Positions 17,222-25,561 of a stretch of DNA of 64,000 nucleotides are shown one piece after another. The stretch is from an uncultured Paracoccaceae bacterium. GTDB lineage: Bacteria; Pseudomonadota; Alphaproteobacteria; Rhodobacterales; Rhodobacteraceae. The stretch lies in the NCBI GenBank assembly GCA_947494445.1, contig CANLVD010000001.1:1-64000 (forward strand). The letters are read 5' to 3'. The first letter of the stretch is position 1. Every line of letters begins with the position of its first letter. The notes beneath the pieces are model-generated. The model did no database searches, had not been told where the DNA came from, and saw nothing but the letters and a program-made list of their open reading frames with translations. Position numbers and translations under genes: made by a program.

Positions 17222-19708
17222 ATGAAAACCCATATTCGTGCTTTGGTTGTCGGCGGTGGTGCCGTTGGTGCCGGTATTGCCTATCATCTGGCAAAGGCAG
17301 GCTGGGACACGATGCTGCTGGAGCGCGACGAACTGACGTCAGGGTCCACATGGCATGCGGCGGGCCTCTTGCCGCTGTTCAATATGGGTTATGCGACCAG
17401 CCACATTCACGACTATTCGGTCAAGTTCTACAAGACGCTTGAGGAAGAGACCGGCCTGAACGCCGGGTTCTCGGTTGTGGGCAACCTGCGCATGGCCCAG
17501 ACCGATGCGCGGATGGACGAGTACCAGCTTTACGCTTCCACCGCTGAAACGGTGGGCATCCCTTACGAGTGGATGACGCCTGCCCAGATCAAGGACCGCT
17601 GGCCGCTGGTGCGCACAGAAGATCTCAAAGGTGCGATTTATCATCCCACCGACGGCTACATCAATCCAGCCGACGTGACCCAGGCCATGGCCAAGGGCGC
17701 ACGTCAGCGCGGGGTTGAGATCCACCGCAAGACCCAGGTCGACAGCTATGAGTGGACAGGTTCCGAGTGGATCGTGCGCGGGCGGCATATGATCGAGAAG
17801 GGTGGCAACCTTGTGCCAGGTGAGGACACATTCGAAATTCACGCCGAACATGTGGTCACTGCCACAGGGAACCATGCCCAGCGTACAGCCAAGATGCTGG
17901 GCATCAAGTTCCCGGCAATCCCGGTGGAGCACCAATATATCGTGACCGATCAGGATCAGGCGCTGGTCGACTATCGCAAGACCAATCCCGAACACCCCGT
18001 CCTGCGCGATGCCGATGCAAAATGGTACGTCCGCGAGGAACGCGGCGGCTGGATTCTAGGGCCGTATGAGCAGAACGCGCCCGCACGTTTCCTGCATGCA
18101 GTACCCGACAGCTTCCGTGCTGACCTGTTCCCGCTCGATCTTGACCGGATCGAAGAGGAATACATGTCGATGATCCACCGCATCCCCACGTCCGAAACAG
18201 CGGGCCTCAAGGATGATTTCAACGGTCCGATCTGCTATACGCCAGATGGCAACCCGCTGGTTGGCCCGGCGCCGGGTCTGCGCAACATGTGGCTGGCTGA
18301 AGGCTTCTCCTTCGGGATCACAGCTGCGGGCGGCACCGGCTACTACATGGCCCAGATGATGACCGAAGGCGAGGCCGAGATCGACATGGCCTCGCTCGAC
18401 CCCAAGCGCTACGGCGACTGGATGACCACCGAATATGCCGCGCGCAAGAACGAGGAATGCTACGACCACGTCTATGTCCTGCATCATCCAGATGAGGAAC
18501 GCCCGGCCTGCCGCCCTTTGCGCACCGCACCCTGCTATGACCGGATGAAAGCCGCAGGCGCGCAATTCGGCTGCGTCAACGGATTTGAGCGGCCCAACTA
18601 TTTTGCGCCCGAGGGCTTCAGCGATCATGACAGCCGGTCTTTCCGGCGCGGTGGCTGGTGGCAACATGCGGTGGGAGAGGCCAAAGCCATCCGCGAAGGC
18701 GTGGGCCTGATCGATGCGACTGCCTTCACCAAGCATATTGTGCGCGGTCCGGGTGCCACGGCCTTCCTCGATTGGTTCACCTGCAACAAGCTGCCAAAGG
18801 TGGGCCGCATCAACCTGACCTATGCGCTCACAGCCAATGGCACCACGCGCACGGAATACACAATCGTGCGCCGGGGCGAGAATGACTATTATCTCGTCTC
18901 CGCTGGCGCATGGACGGCCTATGACGCGGATTATCTGCGCAAGGCCGCCGAAGACAAGATGGAGGAGTTCGGCTATATCGACATCCACGACGTCACCACC
19001 CAATGGGGCGTCTTTGCCATTGCTGGACCGAAATCCCGCGATGTGCTGAACGAGCTGGTCGTCGATGCAGACCCTGCCACCGTTTTGTCGAACAAACGCT
19101 TTCCATGGCTGTCAGCCCGCGACATCGAACTGAAGATGTGCCCGGTGCGTGCCATTCGCGTGGCCTATACCGGCGAGCTGGGTTGGGAGCTGCACCATCC
19201 GATCGAGATGCAGAACTACCTCTTCGACCAGCTGATGGCAGCGGGTGCGCCTCATGGCCTGAAGCTGGTTGGCGGTCGCGCTCAGAACTGGCTGCGTCAG
19301 GAGAAGTCCTACCGCGCCTTTGGCACTGAACTGGGTCGTGACGCCACCCCGCAAGAGGCCGACCTGCCGCGCTTCATCGACCTGAACAAGGACTTCCACG
19401 GCAAAGACGCCATGATCGCGACCGGCATCCGGTCGAAATGCGTCACACTTCTGATCGACGGACCGGATGACGCCGACCCCTGGGGCCGCGAGGCGCTTTA
19501 TGATGGTGACACCAAAGTAGGCCGTCTGACCTCGGGCGGCTATTCGGTGCATTTCGGCAAATCCATCGGAATGGGCTACGTCTCGCCGTCTCTGGCCAAT
19601 CCCGGTCAGAAGCTCAAAGTCCGGATGCAGACCCGGCTCTGGGACGCCGAGATCGTCGAAGATAGCCCCTATGATCCCACCAACGCCCGCATCCGGGTAG
19701 ATGGCTGA
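17222..19708 (+). CDS. FAD/GcvT-domain dehydrogenase (dimethylglycine/sarcosine type)
   Basis: 828 residues. The N-terminal DAO-type FAD domain has VVGGGAVGAGIAYHLAKAG at 9-27 and STWHAAG at 42-48, whose His45 is the residue flavinylated in dimethylglycine and sarcosine dehydrogenases. The C-terminal half (about 430-820) is a GcvT/aminomethyltransferase domain that moves the released one-carbon unit to tetrahydrofolate. Roseobacters have several such paralogues for glycine-betaine and DMSP-related demethylation, so the exact N-methyl substrate is open. Start at 17222 with GGAG nine bases upstream. A dispersed intergenic repeat follows the gene. Confidence 0.88.
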   Translation: MKTHIRALVVGGGAVGAGIAYHLAKAGWDTMLLERDELTSGSTWHAAGLLPLFNMGYATSHIHDYSVKFYKTLEEETGLNAGFSVVGNLRMAQTDARMDEYQLYASTAETVGIPYEWMTPAQIKDRWPLVRTEDLKGAIYHPTDGYINPADVTQAMAKGARQRGVEIHRKTQVDSYEWTGSEWIVRGRHMIEKGGNLVPGEDTFEIHAEHVVTATGNHAQRTAKMLGIKFPAIPVEHQYIVTDQDQALVDYRKTNPEHPVLRDADAKWYVREERGGWILGPYEQNAPARFLHAVPDSFRADLFPLDLDRIEEEYMSMIHRIPTSETAGLKDDFNGPICYTPDGNPLVGPAPGLRNMWLAEGFSFGITAAGGTGYYMAQMMTEGEAEIDMASLDPKRYGDWMTTEYAARKNEECYDHVYVLHHPDEERPACRPLRTAPCYDRMKAAGAQFGCVNGFERPNYFAPEGFSDHDSRSFRRGGWWQHAVGEAKAIREGVGLIDATAFTKHIVRGPGATAFLDWFTCNKLPKVGRINLTYALTANGTTRTEYTIVRRGENDYYLVSAGAWTAYDADYLRKAAEDKMEEFGYIDIHDVTTQWGVFAIAGPKSRDVLNELVVDADPATVLSNKRFPWLSARDIELKMCPVRAIRVAYTGELGWELHHPIEMQNYLFDQLMAAGAPHGLKLVGGRAQNWLRQEKSYRAFGTELGRDATPQEADLPRFIDLNKDFHGKDAMIATGIRSKCVTLLIDGPDDADPWGREALYDGDTKVGRLTSGGYSVHFGKSIGMGYVSPSLANPGQKLKVRMQTRLWDAEIVEDSPYDPTNARIRVDG

Positions 19709-20254
19709 CTTGAACCGGGGCGCACGCGAACAATAAAGCCGCGCCCCCCACACTTCTTGGCAAAAATATCCCCTCCGGAGGCACACCCGGTCTGATTTGC
19801 TTCGTGGAATCAGCAGATTCGCCTAGATTTGTCCGTAACAAATCCCTCACATCCGGTCGCGCCTGCACACGCGCCAGAGAGGCTCTGAAACAAATCAAAA
19901 GACTGCCTCGTGTTTCCCATTTTGAAACACTCAGTTGAGTTGAGTTTTTTTGCAGGAACACCCCTGAAATCTCACAGAACTGTGTTCACGCAGCCCCCGC
20001 CGTGAACATTGCAACAGGTCGGGTGATATATTTTAACTCATTGATTTTGCGTAATAGTTTAGCCATTTCCAACGGTTTCAGAAAATTTCAACCCCTTCGG
20101 AAGTTCACAAAAAACGGCGCGTTCGCGACCTGTTTCGTGAGTTGAAAATCGACCCTCCAAGTACGAATTCTCAGACATCGCCAAACACACGGCGGTTCGG
20201 ACAAACGCCCCGAAACACAGGAAACGGACGGGCCACACACTTAGGAGAAACAAA
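19709..20254. other. 546-bp non-coding leader of the small-protein array
   Basis: No convincing reading frame on either strand. It is clearly AT-richer than its neighbours. It holds a copy of the dispersed element (19752-19783), an inverted repeat GTGTTTC/GAAACAC (19910-19916 and 19924-19930) with a T7 run some 15 bases later, and an 8-bp inverted repeat TGTTCACG/CGTGAACA (19983-19990 and 20001-20008). Such length before four tiny genes suggests regulation by a long 5' untranslated region, or a non-coding RNA. Confidence 0.6.
19752..19783 (+). repeat. Dispersed intergenic element, copy 1
   Basis: CTTCTTGGCAAAAATATCCC followed by CTCCGGAGGC, 43 bases after the stop of the FAD/GcvT gene. Other copies are at 29489-29516, 36344-36375, 48396-48426 and, inverted, 54204-54232. 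Confidence 0.85.
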
Positions 20255-20470
20255 ATGAAATTCGCAGCACTCACACTCGCAGCCGTCGCAGCCATCTCTG
20301 CCCCAGCATTCGCCGGTGGCACTCAGATCGAACGCTCGCTGGGCCTGGACGCATCCGAGTATGGCGTACATGACGCCGGCACACTGGCAACCGTGAAGTA
20401 CCTGGTTGAGCAGGGTTCTGACAGCGCCGTTGTCAACGGTCGTATCGCTGACGTCTACCTGGGTCGCTGA
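20255..20470 (+). CDS. Small secreted protein, array copy A
   Basis: 71 residues: a 20-residue signal peptide ending APAFA and a mature peptide of 51 residues starting GGTQIERSLGLDASEY and ending VYLGR. No Cys, slightly acidic. TAGGAGAAA precedes the ATG. The mature part is identical to copies B and D except Asp/Glu at one place. Function unknown; related short proteins with the pattern LERSLGV(D/E)A...L..LK are common in Rhodobacteraceae but uncharacterised as far as I know. First gene of a four-gene tandem array. Confidence 0.88.
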   Translation: MKFAALTLAAVAAISAPAFAGGTQIERSLGLDASEYGVHDAGTLATVKYLVEQGSDSAVVNGRIADVYLGR

Positions 20471-20519
20471 TCCAACCCCTCACGCACACAACTGAAAACC
20501 AAACTTAAGGAGAAATAAA

Positions 20520-20735
20520 ATGAAAACCGTAGCACTTGCACTCGCAGCCGTCGCAGCCATCTCAGCACCAGCATTCGCCGGTGGCACTCAGATCGAACGC
20601 TCGCTGGGCCTGGACGCATCCGAGTATGGCGTACACGACGCTGGCACACTGGCAACCGTCAAGTACCTGGTTGAGCAGGGCTCCGAGAGCGCTGTCGTAA
20701 ACGGCCGCATCGCAGACGTTTACCTGGGTCGCTGA
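20520..20735 (+). CDS. Small secreted protein, array copy B
   Basis: 71 residues, same architecture as copy A (signal peptide to residue 20, mature 51 residues). It differs from copy A in three signal-peptide positions and one mature residue (Glu for Asp), and by scattered silent changes. AAGGAGAAA precedes the ATG, 49 bases after copy A. The near identity at DNA level points to recent duplication or gene conversion under protein-level constraint. Confidence 0.88.
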   Translation: MKTVALALAAVAAISAPAFAGGTQIERSLGLDASEYGVHDAGTLATVKYLVEQGSESAVVNGRIADVYLGR

Positions 20736-20783
20736 TCCCGACGATTGCCTGAACACCAACCACATTGAAAAGGAGGAGCCACC

Positions 20784-21005
20784 ATGTACCGCATTTTGAT
20801 CACAGGATTGCTGTCTGCAGCCACGATCGTTGCCGTGCCGGTTCTTGCCGATGGTGATCAGGACACAAGACAGGTTGACGTCATCGCACCGGATTTCGGC
20901 AGGTTCAGCGGCAATGAACTGATCCTCGCCAAATACGTGCAAGACACCGGGGAGACCCGGATGACCGAGGCCCGTCGAAACATCAACTTCATCCCGGGTC
21001 GCTGA
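20784..21005 (+). CDS. Small secreted protein, diverged array member C
   Basis: 73 residues: signal peptide 1-22 (ending PVLA), then DGDQDTRQVDVIAPDFGRF and a tail ending NINFIPGR. It lies between copies B and D, with AAGGAGGAG before the ATG. It matches A/B/D only loosely: the same length, an L-x-x-x-KY-[LV] segment near residue 48 and a terminal Gly-Arg. Probably an old paralogue. Function unknown. Confidence 0.85.
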   Translation: MYRILITGLLSAATIVAVPVLADGDQDTRQVDVIAPDFGRFSGNELILAKYVQDTGETRMTEARRNINFIPGR

Positions 21006-21033
21006 CCCGAACCAAACTTTAGGAGAAATCAAA

Positions 21034-21249
21034 ATGAAAACCGTAGCACTTGCACTCGCAGCCGTCGCAGCCATCTCTGCCCCAGCATTCGCCGGTGGCA
21101 CTCAGATCGAACGCTCGCTGGGCCTGGACGCATCCGAGTATGGCGTACATGACGCTGGCACACTGGCAACCGTGAAGTACCTGGTTGAGCAGGGTTCTGA
21201 CAGCGCCGTTGTCAACGGTCGTATCGCAGACGTCTACCTGGGTCGCTAA
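21034..21249 (+). CDS. Small secreted protein, array copy D
   Basis: 71 residues, with the same signal peptide as copy B and the same mature sequence as copy A, as if the two had exchanged segments. TAGGAGAAA lies before the ATG, 28 bases after gene C. Last gene of the array; two inverted repeats follow within 100 bases. Confidence 0.88.
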   Translation: MKTVALALAAVAAISAPAFAGGTQIERSLGLDASEYGVHDAGTLATVKYLVEQGSDSAVVNGRIADVYLGR

Positions 21250-21284
21250 GGATCCATGCGTCTGCAGCGACGCACCTTCCCCTC

Positions 21285-21340
21285 GAAGACCCATGGGTCT
21301 TCTCTGATGAGGCGGTTCTCTCTGATCTGAGAGGACCGCC
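21285..21340 (+). terminator. Palindrome and hairpin closing the small-protein array
   Basis: An 18-bp perfect palindrome (GAAGACCCA/TGGGTCTTC, 21285-21302) and a 12-bp hairpin with one G-T pair (GGCGGTTCTCTC/GAGAGGACCGCC, 21311-21340). No long T run follows, so termination is probable but not certain. They lie between the array and a convergent gene. Confidence 0.5.
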
Positions 21341-21348
21341 AAGTCACA

Positions 21349-22536
21349 TCAGAACAGGCGCATATGGGCAACCAGTTGTCCGTGATCCGAAGCCAGCTTG
21401 TTGTAAGGTGCCTCCGGATGGGTGCCATCGGTGATGTGATCGTTGAGCACCGACAGATAATCCATCTTGCCAAGCGCTCCATGCTCGCCATCGACGAAAT
21501 GACGCGACATCAGGATCTGGTCGATGCTTTCATAAACCCCACCAAAGGCTGACGTGTAGACCACATCGCGCAGGCTTTGCTGGACGAACATCTTCTCGGC
21601 GGAATGCAGCCGCACGGAGTCGATGCTTTCCTGAATCTGGGTGTTTTCTTCATCGCTGTAGCGGTCGCGATTGGTTCGCGCATCATGGCGGCGCATCCAT
21701 GCGTAGTTCTTGAACGGGCGTTCGCCCGCAATGATCGCCGATGACACCGCATGTTCGCTGTCATTGAGGTCACCCATGACGAACACCGGATGATCCTGCT
21801 CAAGTTCCTGCAACACCAGATCGCGCAGGACAGCCGCCTCGGCCATACGGCGCATTGCAGCGCGGGCTTCCCCCAATGCACGGCCCAGCGGATCATAATC
21901 CAGAAGATCGGCCTCAGGCGCAAAGGCAGCGCCCTGTGGTTTTGGGAATTCTCCCAGTTTCGACTTCAGGTGACAGTTTAGCACCGTGATCACCTTGTCA
22001 CCCACCGGGATACGCGCCTTCAGGATCGGGCGGCTGAGCCGGTCAAGCGTGAAGGACCCGGCATCACCACCGCCAATGCGGTCAAAGTCGATGACCAGCG
22101 GATCGGCAAGGTCCTGGATAATCTGCGGCGTCTCGGCAAATCCGAAGCGCGACAGGATTGCCACGCCGGGCCGGCGCGATCCCGGTTCTCCGTCAAAGCT
22201 GTTCTTTGCCCAGAACATTCCATCCTGCCCGTAGGGTTTGTAAGCAAGCTTGCGAAAGATCGCGCGGCGGGCATGGCGGGCACGCGGGTCGGGGATGACA
22301 TCCTCATTCAGGGCTAGACCACGGGCATCGGTTTCGGCGACAACTTCCCGCAAGGGAGCCTCTTCAAAGATCTCCTGAAAGGCCACAATGTCCGCGTTCA
22401 CCGCCAGCAACTGATCGGCCAGCCAGTCGGCTTTCCAGGCGTATTCCTCGGCCGTGTATTTTTCGAACCGGTAATACTCCTGATCCGCGCCAATCAGGTT
22501 TTTCACGTTGAACGTGCCCAGCGAAAATTCGGTCAT
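21349..22536 (-). CDS. Endonuclease/exonuclease/phosphatase-family protein
   Basis: 395 residues, one EEP-fold domain without signal peptide. Fold landmarks: LGTFNVKNL near the N-terminus (metal-binding Asn), VAFQEIFEE (metal Glu), VLNCHLKSK, FVMGDLNDSE (Asp/Asn pair), and ASDHGQLVA at the end (catalytic Asp-His). Substrate unknown: family members cut DNA, phosphoinositides or other phosphodiesters. Its start codon overlaps the stop of the dehydratase gene (ATGA), so the two are coupled. Confidence 0.85.
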   Translation of the reverse strand: MTEFSLGTFNVKNLIGADQEYYRFEKYTAEEYAWKADWLADQLLAVNADIVAFQEIFEEAPLREVVAETDARGLALNEDVIPDPRARHARRAIFRKLAYKPYGQDGMFWAKNSFDGEPGSRRPGVAILSRFGFAETPQIIQDLADPLVIDFDRIGGGDAGSFTLDRLSRPILKARIPVGDKVITVLNCHLKSKLGEFPKPQGAAFAPEADLLDYDPLGRALGEARAAMRRMAEAAVLRDLVLQELEQDHPVFVMGDLNDSEHAVSSAIIAGERPFKNYAWMRRHDARTNRDRYSDEENTQIQESIDSVRLHSAEKMFVQQSLRDVVYTSAFGGVYESIDQILMSRHFVDGEHGALGKMDYLSVLNDHITDGTHPEAPYNKLASDHGQLVAHMRLF

Positions 22537-23513
22537 GTCGTCCCCTTTGCAATGGCTCTGGCAAACACGTCCACGTCCACATTGCCGCCAGTGGCGACCA
22601 CGATAACATGATCACCCTCGATCTGGTCAGCGCGAAAGAGAGCCGCAGCCAAGGACGCAGCCCCGCCCGGTTCGAGAACCAGTTTCAACCGTGAAAACGC
22701 ATGTGACATGGCCACAAGGCATTCATCATCACTGACAGCAAGCCCGGGGCCGCAATTTGCCGACAGGATCGGAAAAGTCAGTTCACCCGGGCTTTGGGTC
22801 ACGATCGCATCGCAAAGCGTGCCCGAGGTCCGAGGGTTTTCTTCCCTTTTCCCGGAGGCAAGCGAGCGCATGACATCATCAAAACCTTCCGGCTCGCAGG
22901 GGCGCACGCGCAGCATCGGTGCAGCCTCTGACAAGGCCAGCGAGATCCCGGAGGTCAGACCACCACCGCCGCAACAGACCAGAACATCGGCCTTGGTGAC
23001 GGGCGTGTCCACCAGTTGCGCGGCCAGTTCAAGGCCGACCGAGCCCTGACCCGCAATCACGTCAGGATCATCATAGGGCTTGATCAGATGCAGGCCCCGC
23101 TCAGCACTGAGTTTTGCGCCAACCGCATCTCGATCCTCGCCATTCACCCGGTCATAAAAAACAACCTCGGCACCCAGTGCGCGCGTGTTGTCGATTTTGA
23201 TACGAGGCGCATCAAGGGGCATGATGATCACGGCCGGTACGCCCATCCGGGCAGCCGCCAGTGCAACGCCCTGGGCATGATTGCCAGAGGAAAAGGCCAG
23301 AACCCCGCGCGCGAGTACATCAGGCGGCAGGGCGGTCACCGCGGCCCAGGCCCCACGAAACTTGAAACTGCCAGTATGTTGCAGGCATTCGGGTTTGATG
23401 AACACCTGCCGTCCGGCGATCTCATCCAGAAAGGGCGAGGTCAGGAGGGGGGTCTTGCGCACGACACCTTCAAGACGCGTATAAGCCGCGCGAACTGCTG
23501 CGGCTGTGGTCAT
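22533..23513 (-). CDS. PLP-dependent threonine/serine dehydratase family protein
   Basis: 326 residues. Fold-type II PLP enzyme: Lys51 in SFKFRGAW forms the Schiff base, SSGNHAQGVA binds the cofactor phosphate region and CCGGGGLTSG is the phosphate loop. Family members deaminate threonine or serine or racemise serine and aspartate. There is no C-terminal ACT domain, so it is the catabolic or unregulated form. It overlaps the hydrolase gene upstream by four bases. Confidence 0.9.
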   Translation of the reverse strand: MTTAAAVRAAYTRLEGVVRKTPLLTSPFLDEIAGRQVFIKPECLQHTGSFKFRGAWAAVTALPPDVLARGVLAFSSGNHAQGVALAAARMGVPAVIIMPLDAPRIKIDNTRALGAEVVFYDRVNGEDRDAVGAKLSAERGLHLIKPYDDPDVIAGQGSVGLELAAQLVDTPVTKADVLVCCGGGGLTSGISLALSEAAPMLRVRPCEPEGFDDVMRSLASGKREENPRTSGTLCDAIVTQSPGELTFPILSANCGPGLAVSDDECLVAMSHAFSRLKLVLEPGGAASLAAALFRADQIEGDHVIVVATGGNVDVDVFARAIAKGTT

Positions 23514-24352
23514 ATCCCTTCGACCTGATTCAGAACCGCGTTGATCACCTCAAGGCTTTCGGCCTCATCCAGAAACGGCACATGGCCTCGGTTGGGCACG
23601 GTGCGAAAGGTCATGTCGGGACGACGGATCGCCAAGCGCTGAGCGGCACCCGCGCTCAGAAGGTCGGAGTTCATGCCACGGATCAACCCAAGTGGCAGCC
23701 CGTCCAGTGCTTCGAAGAACGGCCAGATATCTGTTGAGGGCTGGGCTGCCTGCAGCATCACCGCTTGCCGAAGGCGCGGGTCATAGCGCAGGCGCAATCC
23801 GCCTTCGCTTTCCTCAAACCAGCGGCGGGCGCATTGTTCCCAGCGGGCAAGGGAAATGTCGGGGAATTCCTGCGCGTATTGCGCCTTCAGGCTGCGCGCG
23901 CAATCCGCGTAGTTCGCTGCATCGGGGGCGACGCCCAGATAGCCCATGATCCGGGACAGACCACCCTTTTCCAGTTCCGGCCCGATATCGTTGAGGATCA
24001 CACCGGACATGCGCGCCTTGGTCTCAGGCAGTCCGGCCAGCAACATGGCAATCAACCCGCCTCGTGACGTGCCCATCACCACAGCCTGATCGATGCCCAG
24101 ATAATCCAGCAGGCGCATGGCGTCCTGCGCCTCTACCGGGACCGAATAGGTCGAGATGTCGCTTGCCCATTCCGACTGACCGCGCCCGCGAGAGGTCAGG
24201 CGGATCAACCGCACCGAACGGCCCAGCGCTTCGGCCAGATCGTCGAAATCGCGTCCATTCCGGGACAGGCCCGGCAGGCACAAAACAGGCGTGCCGTGTC
24301 CTTCATCTTCATAGTCCAGTTTCAGGCCGTCATGGGTGGGAAAGCTGCTCAA
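23510..24352 (-). CDS. Alpha/beta-fold hydrolase
   Basis: 280 residues. Nucleophile Ser96 in GTSRGG, an Asp in the GMNSDLLSA loop and catalytic His in NRGHVPFLDE. Substrate unknown. The start is TTG at 24352 with AAGGAG seven bases upstream; it overlaps the stop of the haloacid dehalogenase gene (TTGA). So the run dehalogenase - hydrolase - dehydratase - EEP protein is one coupled operon. Confidence 0.88.
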   Translation of the reverse strand: MSSFPTHDGLKLDYEDEGHGTPVLCLPGLSRNGRDFDDLAEALGRSVRLIRLTSRGRGQSEWASDISTYSVPVEAQDAMRLLDYLGIDQAVVMGTSRGGLIAMLLAGLPETKARMSGVILNDIGPELEKGGLSRIMGYLGVAPDAANYADCARSLKAQYAQEFPDISLARWEQCARRWFEESEGGLRLRYDPRLRQAVMLQAAQPSTDIWPFFEALDGLPLGLIRGMNSDLLSAGAAQRLAIRRPDMTFRTVPNRGHVPFLDEAESLEVINAVLNQVEGI

Positions 24353-25041
24353 AGCCCGCTCCTTGCGAGTTGGGGGATGGTTGTCAGATCACTGAGCACC
24401 TTTTGCGGGGTCCAGGGCAGTCGGTCCATGGGAATATTTCCCCGGTTGACCCAAACCGTACGAAAACCGTAGCCCGCGGCCCCTGCTGCATCCCAGCCGT
24501 TGGACGAAACGAAAAGAACCTCATCAGGCGCGCAACCATAGTGCTGACCAACCAGATCATAGACCGATTTGTGCGGCTTGAAGACGCCAACGCTTTCCAC
24601 ACTCAGGATCGCATCCAGCACATCACCGACGCCTGCGGAATTGACAGCCCCTGCCAGCATGTCAGGCGAGCCGTTTGACAGGATACCGGTCGCAAAGCCT
24701 GCCGCCTTCAACTCCGACAGCATCTTGGGGACTTCTGCATAGGCGCTAAGTTCAAAGTACAGTGCCATGAGGCGTTCGCGAAGGTCGGGATCACCATCAA
24801 GGCCGGTTTCTTCCAGCGCGAAATCCAGACCGTTGCCGGTCACCTCCCAGAAATCCGTATGCGCATCCGAAACTGCCCTGAGCCACGTGTATTGCAGTTG
24901 CTTCAACCGCCATGTCTCGGCCAGCATCTGCCATTTTGAAGCCAGAGCCTCCCGCCCCGGTTCTGCTGCGGCCTCCCGCGCTGCGGCTGCGACATCGAAC
25001 AATGTGCCATAGGCGTCGAATATGCAGGTGGTGATGGCCAT
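24349..25041 (-). CDS. (S)-2-haloacid dehalogenase, type II
   Basis: 230 residues. HAD-fold enzyme that removes halide from short 2-haloacids. Nucleophile Asp9 in FDAYGTLFDV, then SNGSPDML and SSNGWDAAGA, which are typical of type II haloacid dehalogenases. The ATG at 25041 has GGAG nearby and begins the domain directly; the open frame to 25119 has no such support. First gene of the coupled four-gene operon, divergent from the VOC protein. Confidence 0.9.
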   Translation of the reverse strand: MAITTCIFDAYGTLFDVAAAAREAAAEPGREALASKWQMLAETWRLKQLQYTWLRAVSDAHTDFWEVTGNGLDFALEETGLDGDPDLRERLMALYFELSAYAEVPKMLSELKAAGFATGILSNGSPDMLAGAVNSAGVGDVLDAILSVESVGVFKPHKSVYDLVGQHYGCAPDEVLFVSSNGWDAAGAAGYGFRTVWVNRGNIPMDRLPWTPQKVLSDLTTIPQLARSGL

Positions 25042-25165
25042 GGGGAGACTCCGTTTATTTTCGCGCAGAGTGGCATGGCCACACGGAATGGCCAAGGGCC
25101 GAGATCGCTTCGTGCGCACGCCAATTCGTGATAGGATACATCAGCATTTTGAAGGGAGAATTTTC

Positions 25166-25561
25166 ATGTCCGAGTATCACGGAAAGATCTGGTGGAATGA
25201 GTTGAACACTGATGACCCGGAAGCGGCCAAGGCGTTTTACGAGACCGTCATGGGCTGGACGGTTGAGACCGTGCCGATGCCCACGGGTGACTATCTGATC
25301 TGTAAACGGGGAGAGGAGGCCGTTGCAGGCATCTTCTCGATCAAGGATCTGGAGGGGTTTGAGGGCATCCCCTCGCATTGGTTCACTTATCTGGCCGTCG
25401 ATGATGTCGATGCCAGTGTGGTGCAGTCGCAATCGGCAGGCGGCAAGTTGACCCGCCCGGCATGGGACATTCCCGGTGTTGGACGCATGGCGGTCATTCA
25501 GGATCCGACCGGAGCCTATGTTGCGCTTATGACCCCGTCTGAAGAGATGATGCAGGGCTAG
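25166..25561 (+). CDS. VOC (glyoxalase/bleomycin-resistance fold) protein
   Basis: 131 residues, single VOC domain made of two beta-alpha-beta3 modules: WWNELNTDDPEAAKAFYE at the start and VIQDPTGAYVALM at the end. Such proteins bind metal for lyase or dioxygenase chemistry or only bind ligands; the substrate is not clear. GAAGGGAG precedes the ATG at 25166. Its stop overlaps the convergent fabI stop by four bases. Confidence 0.9.
   Translation: MSEYHGKIWWNELNTDDPEAAKAFYETVMGWTVETVPMPTGDYLICKRGEEAVAGIFSIKDLEGFEGIPSHWFTYLAVDDVDASVVQSQSAGGKLTRPAWDIPGVGRMAVIQDPTGAYVALMTPSEEMMQG

Noticed and set aside
19614-19961. Minus-strand open frame at the end of the FAD/GcvT gene
   Set aside because: Overlaps the conserved C-terminus of the dehydrogenase and the dispersed element; no coding features.
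20255-21249. CRISPR array or simple repeat as explanation of the repeated DNA
   Set aside because: The repeat units are whole genes with signal peptides, ribosome sites and silent substitutions, not short direct repeats with spacers.
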